Part shown: in pieces, positions 19,872-26,176 of the stretch | Layout of the letters: every line of letters starts with the position of its first letter | Numbering within the stretch: the first letter of the stretch is position 1 | Source of the DNA: JACCXJ01 sp052387115 | GTDB lineage: Bacteria; Pseudomonadota; Gammaproteobacteria; JACCXJ01 | Reading direction: 5' to 3' | Length of the DNA: 26,176 nt | NCBI GenBank assembly: GCA_052387115.1 | Contig: JBQTJM010000364.1 | Coordinates: forward strand, 1-26,176 | Notes under the pieces: generated by a model | What the model was told of the DNA's origin: nothing | The model's database searches: none | What the model saw: the letters and a program-made list of their open reading frames with translations, nothing else | Program-made: the position numbers and the translations under genes

Positions 19872-22800
19872 ATGAGCCCCCACGATAAAGCGGCGGCTGA
19901 ACGCGACCAATTGCGCCGGGAGCTTCAAGCCATCCGCCATTCTACCTCTTGGCGCCTGACGGCACCACTGCGGTTCGTTAAGCGCGGGGCAAGCAGCTTA
20001 CTACGGAGGTTTCTAAAGGCGGCTTGGATTCCCGTGAAGGCGTTCTACCGGGTACTACCGCTATCTGTCCGGCCCAAGGTGAAGAACTGGCTCTTCGGGT
20101 CGTTCCCCGTCCTCTTTGCACATTCGCCTGATTATCGGCGCCGGCTCGTCGTTACAACCGACCAGAAGCAGCCAGAAGCTTTCCTCTCTGAAAAGCCGGT
20201 GTTGGTCCCTTCAGTCCATGCCCACATGCTGCACGAAAACGGAAAACGCGACCTAACGCACGACTCCGTTCACCGAGACGACAAGGCGTACACGCCACGA
20301 CCTCCGGATACGTCGTACAATGTTCTTGACATTCCTTATGATTTGCTGATCTCTCCCCCACACCTCGGATGTGACGACGAGGTCTGCGTATTTGTAACCT
20401 ATTCCCCAACTCCGACGATCAGCCAACCCACGCTTCGATACATCGAAGCTCTTCGCCGGTCAGGTATGAAGCTGCTCTTGGTCGCCGCTACGGATGACCT
20501 CCGGGCCCCGACAAACGTTGACATCAGCGGTCTGACCGGCCTCATTGTCCGCGGCAATCACGGCTACGACTTTGCCGCATGGGCAACCGCACTTGCGATC
20601 TTACCCGACCTCTGGAACGTACGAACCCTTGTGCTTGCGAATGATAGCGTATACGGGCCAACATCGCAGGCGGCCCTTAACGATGTGCTTGAACGTATCC
20701 GGCACAGCACCTCCGATATCATTGGGCTCACAGAAAGTCATCAAGACACACATCATATTCAGAGCTATTTTGTGGCACTGAAAGCGCGCGCCTTGACGTC
20801 GGACCAGGGCAGGGAGTTTTGGGATAACGTGCGCAGCCATTCTACCAAACAGATGGTAATTAACCGGTACGAGCTCACTTTTCTGGCACAATGCAAACGC
20901 GGGCACCTCACCCATGACATACTCTTCTCATTGCCCCATGCACTTCTCCTCCAACCTGGAAACCCGACTTTGCTCCATTGGCGCTTACTTGCAGCGCAAG
21001 GATTTCCATTTCTCAAGGCACAGCTCCTTAGAGATGATCTGCCCGGTACCAATAGCGAGGGGTGGGAGGTCATCTTTGATGAGACACCAAATATGGTGCG
21101 TCTAATTAAAGACCATTTATGGTCTGTCACAGGTACATCCATAGAAAGCAGAACGTGTGCCGTAAACAAATGGGAAGGAGACCATTTGTCGTGGAGCCCA
21201 GATTTGACCTCGAAACAGGACGCTATCAGCAGTTGCAGGCCTCGCGAAGACTGGGACCTCGCGATCGAAGTGCCATTTGCCGCTCTATCAGGGAGCGCCC
21301 GCGTCCCCAGGATCGAGCGGGTCGCCGTCATTGCCCATGTGTTCTATCCGAGCATGCTAGACGAAATGCTAGGCTACCTCGGAAACATTCCGTCGCCGGC
21401 GGACATCTTCATTTCGACCGACACGGATGAGACAAAACGCGATATGGCAGCCGCGCTGGCGGACTACTCCAATGGTTCAGTCGATCTGCGCGTCTTTGAG
21501 AACCGAGGGCGTGATATCGCACCAATGATCGTTGGCTTCCGAGAGGTATTTACTCGTTACGACATCTTCCTCCATATCCATTCCAAACGTTCACCGCACA
21601 ATCCGCAGTTGGAGTGCTGGCGGACGTATCTCTTTGAGCAGCTCCTCGGATCGAGAGAGATAGTTCAATCGATTTGGCACATGCTTGCCCATTCTGATGT
21701 CGGCATAGTTTTCCCGCAACACTTTCCTCCTATCCGTAGCTTGATCAATTTCGGGCGCGATTATGATTTAAGTAAGACTCTCATGCGAAGAGCTGGCATC
21801 CCTTTCAGCGCCGCCATAGTTCTCGAGTTTCCTTCGGGGTCTATGTTCTGGGGAAAGTCTGCAGCCTTACGCAAACTGTTGGATCTGAAGCTCCAGTTCG
21901 TAGACTTCCAGGACGAAGACGGACAGGTTGATGGAACGCTGGCGCACGCGATCGAGAGATCGTTCCTTTATTTCGCAGAAGCAAGCGGTGCACGGTGGGC
22001 CAAGGTGGTCCAGTTGAAGGATAGCAACGGAGCGAACACCGTGCTTCCGGTCAACGATCTCAGCACACTCGATCGTACGGTCGCAAAATCTTATAGGAGA
22101 CTTCTAGGAAACAGTACTGCTTATGCTCCTGCCAGAGCCGGCATCAAGGAGGTGAAGAATATCTGGGCAACTCCAGAACGCTCCATGCGGCCGAGACTTA
22201 CCCTTCTGGTCCCCACGCTTAAGGCGGAGCAGACGTTGGGCGACATGACTACTGTGTCGAGGGTGTTTGAAATCCTTAGAAGGGAACTCGAAGGCGATTT
22301 CGACGCTAGGATAGCGTCGCTTAACGACAACGTCGATGCTGCATCAATGAGGCGCTTTCCCGGCTTTCAGCTCCTAAAGCTGGGCGCAACCAGCGACTAT
22401 GAAAAGCGCATCGTCATCGACGCGAGCAACGAACGCTCTGGTCAGATCCCTATCCGTCCGAGGGAGCTCTTTGTAGCAACTGCGTGTTGGACGGCCGTTA
22501 GCGCGTTCCGCCTCAGGCAGAGACAGATGGAGTTCTTTGCGCAAGCACCGCCTGTTATATATTTGATACAAGATCATGAGCCCGACTTGTACGGATGGTC
22601 GGCGCGGCATGCTATAGGGGTTGGGACATACATGCATCCAGCGGATACGATCGCCGTAATCGATTCGGAGGAGCTCTGTAACTTCATGGTGGCCACTTAC
22701 AACTTTATTGAGACATACGTCGCTCCGTATCAGATGAGTCCAACGCTTATCGCCCATCTCTGCGCTCGGCCAAAGAGAAGGGAGATCGTTTTTTACGGTC

Positions 22801-23312
22801 GTCCAGGGGTGCCCTGTAACGGCTTCGAGATACTGATAGGAGCGCTGCGTGTCTGGCAGCAATGTTGCCCCACAGCAGCGCGAGATTGGTCGATCACATC
22901 GGTCGGAGAAGCGTACGCGACCGACCGAGTTGCATGCGTTCGTAACCTTCGGGTTCTGGGGAAGCTGTCTCCGGCAGAGTATATCGGTTTGTTAAACTAT
23001 GCGTCGGTAGGTATTTCCCTCATGATATCGCCGCGGCCGAGTAAGGCGGCACTGGAAATGGCTAGAGCGGGTCTCATTACCATTACAAATGCTTATCGGC
23101 ATAAGGATCTCAGCCTACGACACGAGAATATCGTGTCCATAGAACGCGTCGATGAAGAGACGTTAGGGGAAGCAATTGAAAAGGCAGTGGAGATGGCGGA
23201 AGAGAGGGTCGGAAACAGGTGCGAGCTGTTCGACATAAAACCTATCAAGTGCCCTATGCCGGCGTTCGACGGGGCGACATTTGCGGACAGGTTGAGGGAG
23301 CTGGTTGCGTAA
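19872..23312 (+). CDS. three-part glycosyltransferase: two RgpF-like domains and a WsaF-like domain
   Basis: A 1146-residue protein. Residues 1-40 are a short coiled coil with SWRLTAPLR, a common N-terminus of cluster glycosyltransferases. Residues about 165-370 form a first RgpF-like (rhamnan synthesis F) domain with VCVFVTYS, GNHGYDFAAW (228-237) and LANDSVYGP. Residues about 475-730 form a second, with VAVIAHVFYPSML, ENRGRDIAP (543-551), FLHIHSKRSPH (566-576) and PSGSMFW. Residues about 770-1146 resemble WsaF rhamnosyltransferases, with PTL, YLIQDHEPDLYGWS (897-910), FYGRPG (974-979) and S-x-R-P-S-K (1053-1058). It probably adds several deoxysugars, such as rhamnose, to a surface glycan in the cytosol. 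Base use is clearly AT-richer than its neighbours, a sign of transfer. Ribosome site weak. Confidence 0.85.
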   Translation: MSPHDKAAAERDQLRRELQAIRHSTSWRLTAPLRFVKRGASSLLRRFLKAAWIPVKAFYRVLPLSVRPKVKNWLFGSFPVLFAHSPDYRRRLVVTTDQKQPEAFLSEKPVLVPSVHAHMLHENGKRDLTHDSVHRDDKAYTPRPPDTSYNVLDIPYDLLISPPHLGCDDEVCVFVTYSPTPTISQPTLRYIEALRRSGMKLLLVAATDDLRAPTNVDISGLTGLIVRGNHGYDFAAWATALAILPDLWNVRTLVLANDSVYGPTSQAALNDVLERIRHSTSDIIGLTESHQDTHHIQSYFVALKARALTSDQGREFWDNVRSHSTKQMVINRYELTFLAQCKRGHLTHDILFSLPHALLLQPGNPTLLHWRLLAAQGFPFLKAQLLRDDLPGTNSEGWEVIFDETPNMVRLIKDHLWSVTGTSIESRTCAVNKWEGDHLSWSPDLTSKQDAISSCRPREDWDLAIEVPFAALSGSARVPRIERVAVIAHVFYPSMLDEMLGYLGNIPSPADIFISTDTDETKRDMAAALADYSNGSVDLRVFENRGRDIAPMIVGFREVFTRYDIFLHIHSKRSPHNPQLECWRTYLFEQLLGSREIVQSIWHMLAHSDVGIVFPQHFPPIRSLINFGRDYDLSKTLMRRAGIPFSAAIVLEFPSGSMFWGKSAALRKLLDLKLQFVDFQDEDGQVDGTLAHAIERSFLYFAEASGARWAKVVQLKDSNGANTVLPVNDLSTLDRTVAKSYRRLLGNSTAYAPARAGIKEVKNIWATPERSMRPRLTLLVPTLKAEQTLGDMTTVSRVFEILRRELEGDFDARIASLNDNVDAASMRRFPGFQLLKLGATSDYEKRIVIDASNERSGQIPIRPRELFVATACWTAVSAFRLRQRQMEFFAQAPPVIYLIQDHEPDLYGWSARHAIGVGTYMHPADTIAVIDSEELCNFMVATYNFIETYVAPYQMSPTLIAHLCARPKRREIVFYGRPGVPCNGFEILIGALRVWQQCCPTAARDWSITSVGEAYATDRVACVRNLRVLGKLSPAEYIGLLNYASVGISLMISPRPSKAALEMARAGLITITNAYRHKDLSLRHENIVSIERVDEETLGEAIEKAVEMAEERVGNRCELFDIKPIKCPMPAFDGATFADRLRELVA

Positions 23313-23314
23313 GT

Positions 23315-23506
23315 GGTACGAGGCCAGTTCTCAATCCTGAAGCAACTGCCGCGCGTGAGTTCCACGAGCGCAGGGGCACCTTCTCGTTCGAGATGAACCC
23401 CGCCGAGGGCTAAGAGCTCGCGAAACCCGTGTTGCCGTTCGGCTGCCACGCGTGGGAGAAGCACGACCTCGCGTTCTGGAGCCGCTTTATCGCATTGGCC
23501 GGATGA
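23315..23506 (+). pseudogene. DUF5672-type glycosyltransferase, C-terminal remnant with in-frame stop
   Basis: In one frame: EATAAREFHERRGTFSFEMN then PAEG, TAA at 23411-23413, then ELAKPVLPFGCHAWEKHDLA then FWSRFIALAG and TGA. LPFGCHAWxKxDxxFW is the C-terminal signature of DUF5672 proteins of surface-polysaccharide loci. The TAA stands where a Tyr codon (Y-E-L) would be expected. Only the end of the gene remains; the front has been replaced by the large glycosyltransferase. Its tail overlaps the convergent GT2 gene by 20 bases. Confidence 0.65.
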
Positions 23507-24497
23507 TTTTGGCGGCAACGGGCGGCAATTCGGCGAGCACTGGGTGCCACGGCCCGGTGTCGCGGCCCGTGTAGGGCCCGCTTAGCGCAAAGCGCAAGCG
23601 ATGTAGACCGAGGGCGGGCCAGGAGCCGGGCCTGCGCAGAACCGCGACGACCGCATCGTTGCGCAGGCGGGCGGCGAGTTGCGCGTCCTTGTGCGGACCG
23701 GTCGAGAGGCAACGTGCAAAGTCCCACCGCGCCACCGCGCCGGCGACTAGCGGATCGATCGAGGCGCGGCACGCGGGATAGATGTCTTCAATCGGGATCA
23801 TAGAGCGGTAGCGGCGCAGGATGTCGGTGGTCTCGTCGAAGGTGTGGCCGAGATTGCGGTTCTCGGTACCGCCTTCGTAGTAGAGGCCCAGCACCTCTCG
23901 CACATGGATTCCGCCGCGCGCCCAGCCGGCGCGGATGAAGAAGTCGTAGTCGCCCGCAATCTTGAGGTTCGCATTGAAGAGGCCGACGTGGTCGTGAAGG
24001 TCGCGCCGCCACATCGGCTGCGGCCCGACGAGGCTATGCATGAGGAGTTGCCGTAGGCTGTAGTCGGGCCAGTTGAAGACACGGTCGGCGGTGTTGTTCT
24101 CAAACGGTTCGTTCGCTCCGCGCGTGATGTATGCATCGGCGTAAGCCACGCCCACGCCGCTACGCTCGAGCGCGTTCGCGAGAACCTCGAGCGCGTCGGC
24201 ACGGTGGCGATCATCGCTGTTGGCGTTGGTAAGGAACTGTCCTTCGGAAAGTGCGACGCCGCGGTTCCACGCGCCGTAGATCGTCTCGCGCTCGGTGCGC
24301 ACGTACTTGATGTTTGGGTGGCGCGCCGTGTACTCAAGGACGATCGGCTCCTCGCCCTCCTGCGAGCCGCTGTTTACCACCGCGATCTCCATCTCGCCGC
24401 GCTGGAACAACGTCTGGGCAACAAGGTCCTGCATGGCACCGCGCACAAAGTGCTCTGAGTTGTAGAGCGAGACAATGGCCGAGACGCGGATGGACAT
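23487..24497 (-). CDS. glycosyltransferase family 2 protein
   Basis: A 336-residue GT-A fold enzyme. It starts with MSIRVSAIVSLYNSEHFVRG (nucleotide-binding strand), then EIAVVNSGSQEGEEPIV, YGAWNRGVALSEGQFLTNAN, the metal-binding SDD (94-96) in SDDRHRADALE, and a helix-rich acceptor part with GPQPMWRRDLHDHVGLFN and AGDYDFFIRAGWA. It transfers a sugar from a nucleotide donor in surface glycan assembly; the sugar is not readable. It is in the same direction as the second GT2 gene and 30 bases beyond a small coupled frame. It is GC-rich, unlike the neighbouring large gene. The start is ATG with AGCGCTG only, so the ribosome site is weak. Confidence 0.9.
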   Translation of the reverse strand: MSIRVSAIVSLYNSEHFVRGAMQDLVAQTLFQRGEMEIAVVNSGSQEGEEPIVLEYTARHPNIKYVRTERETIYGAWNRGVALSEGQFLTNANSDDRHRADALEVLANALERSGVGVAYADAYITRGANEPFENNTADRVFNWPDYSLRQLLMHSLVGPQPMWRRDLHDHVGLFNANLKIAGDYDFFIRAGWARGGIHVREVLGLYYEGGTENRNLGHTFDETTDILRRYRSMIPIEDIYPACRASIDPLVAGAVARWDFARCLSTGPHKDAQLAARLRNDAVVAVLRRPGSWPALGLHRLRFALSGPYTGRDTGPWHPVLAELPPVAAKIIRPMR

Positions 24498-24527
24498 CAG
24501 CGCTGAAGCGAGAGCGTGCGGCGTGAT

Positions 24528-24599
24528 TCAGAATGGCCTGAACGCGTTGACGAGCGGGGCGTGCAGGCGCGGCTGCTGTATCATCTCCGACAGCATCAT
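24528..24599 (-). pseudogene. 23-codon tail frame, probable displaced C-terminus
   Basis: MMLSEMIQQPRLHAPLVNAF then RPF and TGA. The ATG overlaps the TGA of the previous 44-codon frame as ATGA. The composition looks like a real protein end, and the same frame upstream (EVAAVRFLA) also looks real, so it may be the continuation of the previous small frame after a frameshift. I do not recognise a family. Confidence 0.35.
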
Positions 24600-24730
24600 T
24601 GCCAGGAAACGGACTGCTGCGACCTCGCGTTAAGCTCCACGCCCGGCACCTCGGTGGAACGGTGCGCCTGCAGGCTCAAGCGCTTCTTGATGTAGCGCCA
24701 GGTCTGCCGGCCCCTGTAGATGAGATTCAT
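24596..24730 (-). CDS. small 44-residue protein coupled to the GT2 gene, unknown
   Basis: MNLIYRGRQTWRYIKKRLSL, QAHRSTEVPGVELNARSQQS, VSWQ. Its ATG overlaps the TGA of the upstream GT2 gene (ATGA), so translation is probably coupled. It is basic at its front. No family is recognised. It may be the truncated and frameshifted start of another transferase, continuing in the frame at 24528-24599; together they would give about 65 to 70 residues, still far too short for a glycosyltransferase. Confidence 0.4.
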   Translation of the reverse strand: MNLIYRGRQTWRYIKKRLSLQAHRSTEVPGVELNARSQQSVSWQ

Positions 24731-25518
24731 GCGACCTCTTGACGCGACATGCTGTCGAGGATATGACGGAGCGGGAAGTGCTCCGGATCTTTCTGCGACC
24801 AGTAGACCAGCCCCTCGCGCATGTGGCACCGCCACGACGGGTTGTTGCGGATGGTGCTGGACTCGATGGCTTGAGGGATCTCGCGAAACCAGCGCTGCGA
24901 ACCGTACGCGTCCGCGAACCGCCAGAACGGCGAGGTGAGCCCAGCCTTAGCGAGGCGATGCGTGTGCTCCACGTGCTCCCATGCGTTGTGGAAGTTCTCG
25001 TCGAGGTATCCGACGATATCGATGGCCCGCCGCGTGTACATGCACCAGGCGCCAATCGCGTTTGGATAGAACTCCACCCAACCCGATGCACCCACAGGCC
25101 CACTCGCGTTGGCCGGCCCATGGTGCGCGAAACTGAAGTGCTCGATGCCGGTACGCAGGCTAGCCTTCACGTACTCGATGATGGCGCTCGGCGACAGCGG
25201 AATGACGTCGTCCTCAAGGATGAAGAGGTAGTCATAGTCCTTCATCGCCTTGAGCAGTGCGTTCTTGCTTGGAGCGATGCCGCGGTTCTCGTGCGAATCG
25301 CAGATGCTGACGGTGTTGGCCAGCGAGGCAAAGATGCGGCCGTACTCATCGTTCGGCGACGAGCCGTCGTTGTGTACGAACAGGTCGGCGATGGGCGAGA
25401 AGTGGGTGAGCGCCGCGGCCACGACCCGCCGGAAATACTCAGGGCGGTTGTAGGTGACGATGCCCACGCCCACGCGGGGATACGGCCGCCGCCACACCGG
25501 AACTACAAGCTCCTTCAT
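24727..25518 (-). CDS. glycosyltransferase family 2-like protein
   Basis: A 263-residue GT-A fold protein: VGVGIVTYNRPEYFRRVVAA (nucleotide-binding front), DLFVHNDGSSPNDEYG, ENRGIAPSKNALLKAM, the metal-binding EDD (102-104) in YLFILEDDVIPL, and YPNAIGAWCMYTRRAIDIVG then LDENFHNAWEHVEHTHRLAKAG, as in enzymes that use a WEHVE/WEDVD acceptor motif. An upstream ATG at 25644 in frame would add 42 low-similarity residues. The ATG giving MKELVVPVWRRPYPRVGVG fits the family best, though no ribosome site is seen at either. Its end overlaps a small coupled frame. Role: sugar transfer in surface glycan making. Confidence 0.85.
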   Translation of the reverse strand: MKELVVPVWRRPYPRVGVGIVTYNRPEYFRRVVAAALTHFSPIADLFVHNDGSSPNDEYGRIFASLANTVSICDSHENRGIAPSKNALLKAMKDYDYLFILEDDVIPLSPSAIIEYVKASLRTGIEHFSFAHHGPANASGPVGASGWVEFYPNAIGAWCMYTRRAIDIVGYLDENFHNAWEHVEHTHRLAKAGLTSPFWRFADAYGSQRWFREIPQAIESSTIRNNPSWRCHMREGLVYWSQKDPEHFPLRHILDSMSRQEVA

Positions 25519-25642
25519 GGTGTCACGCGCGCGGATCCACCTGGATGAGGTCGCGGACATGCGAGAGCGAGCGCCCCTCAAGGCGTCCTGTACACGTGAC
25601 GGCACTCCCGACTCCCCATCCTTCCAGACCATGCGTTGGCCC

Positions 25643-25648
25643 ATTATA
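25643..25648 (-). promoter_or_regulatory. perfect TATAAT -10 hexamer upstream of the GT2 gene
   Basis: The minus strand reads CTTATAATGGGCC; TATAAT overlaps the upstream in-frame ATG of the GT2 gene. If it is a promoter, that ATG lies before the start of transcription, which supports the later start at 25518. The -35 position (TTCTAG at 17 bases) is poor. Confidence 0.35.
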
Positions 25649-25665
25649 AGACTTAGCCGAACGTG

Positions 25666-26004
25666 CTAGAAGCGATCATGACGCTTGATCGATCGCGCTG
25701 CTGGAACCGGCCAGGGGCCGTTTGGGCTGATCGCCTGCGAAGCAGGAGCTGACGCCGACGATGGAACTGTTGGTGGAGAGACCGGCAACGACCATTGAAA
25801 TTGAACGAGCTCTTCGACGTAGCCCTTGCGCATCCAATAGGGTGCGCGGCCGACCAAGGACGCACGCCTACTTTGATAAATCAGGTCCTTGACCCTAAAT
25901 GGATTGGCCTCGTGATTAATTAATAGAAACAGACTGGCTCTGGTCTCTATCTGGTCCCAGTAGGTTCGCGCGACGGCTGGATCCATCTCCGTCAGATCAT
26001 TCGA
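25666..26004 (-). pseudogene. putative sugar O-methyltransferase, C-terminal remnant
   Basis: The frame reads SNDLTEMDPAVARTYWDQIE, then TRASLFLLINHEANPF, LIYQSRRASLVGRAPYWMRK and GYVEELVQFQ. Together these match the end of the 'putative sugar O-methyltransferase' family (S-N-x-x-x-E-M-D, S-I-N-x-E-A, W-x-R-x-G-Y-V-E-E). The catalytic N-terminal part is absent; the sequence joins the tail of the upstream epimerase gene with no start codon of its own. An ATG at 25986 could yield a 106-residue protein, but without the SAM site. Base use is AT-rich (ATTAATTAATAG), unlike its neighbours, so the lost gene was probably foreign. Confidence 0.65.
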
Positions 26005-26017
26005 AGCAGGCGCCCCC

Positions 26018-26176
26018 TCATGGGCCTTCAGAACCGATGGCCGCCGTCGCCCGTTGCCCGCCCTCGGCGCCGTGCTCTTCCAGATAGGCCCGATAGGCGC
26101 GGCCCAGGCCCTCGCGCAGCCCGATCCTCGGGCGCCACCCGAGCGCTTGCAAACGGCTCACGTCCAGGAGCTTTCG
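26018..26176 (-). CDS. GDP-L-fucose synthase-like NAD-dependent epimerase, C-terminal part
   Basis: The last 52 residues are present; the gene continues beyond the window edge. RKLLDVSRLQALGWRPRIGL then REGLGRAYRAYLEE is the family's ending (P-R-K-x-x-D-V-S-R-L-x-x-L-G-W, then G-I/L-x-x-x-Y). It makes GDP-L-fucose from GDP-4-keto-6-deoxymannose, or is a related epimerase. A short extra tail (HGAEGGQRATAAIGSEGP) follows the usual end. It supports a GDP-deoxyhexose pathway in this polysaccharide region. Confidence 0.8.
   Translation of the reverse strand, partial: RKLLDVSRLQALGWRPRIGLREGLGRAYRAYLEEHGAEGGQRATAAIGSEGP

Overview
The window looks like a chromosomal segment of a high-GC gammaproteobacterium. 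The RnfH tail, DUF4124 protein, TrkA/TrkH pair, BufABC-type metallophore locus and AceF/LpdA pair all fit that class. The species cannot be named from this sequence. Most genes are strongly GC-biased, which gives very long spurious antisense ORFs. The 19.87-23.31 kb gene and the remnant at 25.67-26.0 kb are visibly AT-richer and look acquired.

Layout. (1) 1-156: 3' end of rnfH. (2) 159-5666, all minus strand: a likely transcription unit read from right to left. It holds three paralogous cysteine-rich signal-peptide proteins (BufA2-like bufferins), bufB (DUF692), bufC (DUF2063), a DUF423 membrane protein, a PaaK-like adenylate-forming enzyme and a DUF4124 lipoprotein-like or periplasmic protein. 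A very strong 31-nt GC hairpin separates the peptide genes from the maturation genes. (3) 5667-9345: trkA-trkH potassium uptake genes with AT-containing flanks. (4) 9346-11950: a scrap zone. It has two Uma2-family fragments on either side of a membrane-anchored TPR protein with nearly identical 120-bp repeats, a flavin-reductase-like gene, a gamma-carbonic-anhydrase fragment and two inverted copies of a stop-codon/terminator repeat. (5) 11945-14698: SWIM-SNF2 helicase, divergent from (6) aceF-lpdA (14836-17656). The short region between them carries tandem repeats and plausible near-leaderless promoters. (7) 17653-26176: a cell-surface polysaccharide region with a DegT-type aminotransferase, a 1146-aa RgpF-RgpF-WsaF-like glycosyltransferase, two GT2 genes, the C-terminus of GDP-L-fucose synthase, and several wrecked genes (vapC, a methyltransferase, a DUF5672 protein, a sugar O-methyltransferase).

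How the genes work together. The buf genes would make and modify cysteine-rich periplasmic metal-binding peptides: BufB with BufC converts Cys residues, and BufA is exported by Sec. TrkA/TrkH import potassium. AceF/LpdA are the E2 and E3 of a 2-oxoacid dehydrogenase whose E1 is not in the window. The right end builds nucleotide-sugar-derived glycans (deoxyhexose/aminosugar chemistry, rhamnan-like chains).

The most interesting systems are the three-peptide bufferin operon, with its cysteine-losing middle paralog, intercistronic hairpin and unusual DUF423/PaaK-like companions, and the acquired three-part glycosyltransferase set among gene remnants.
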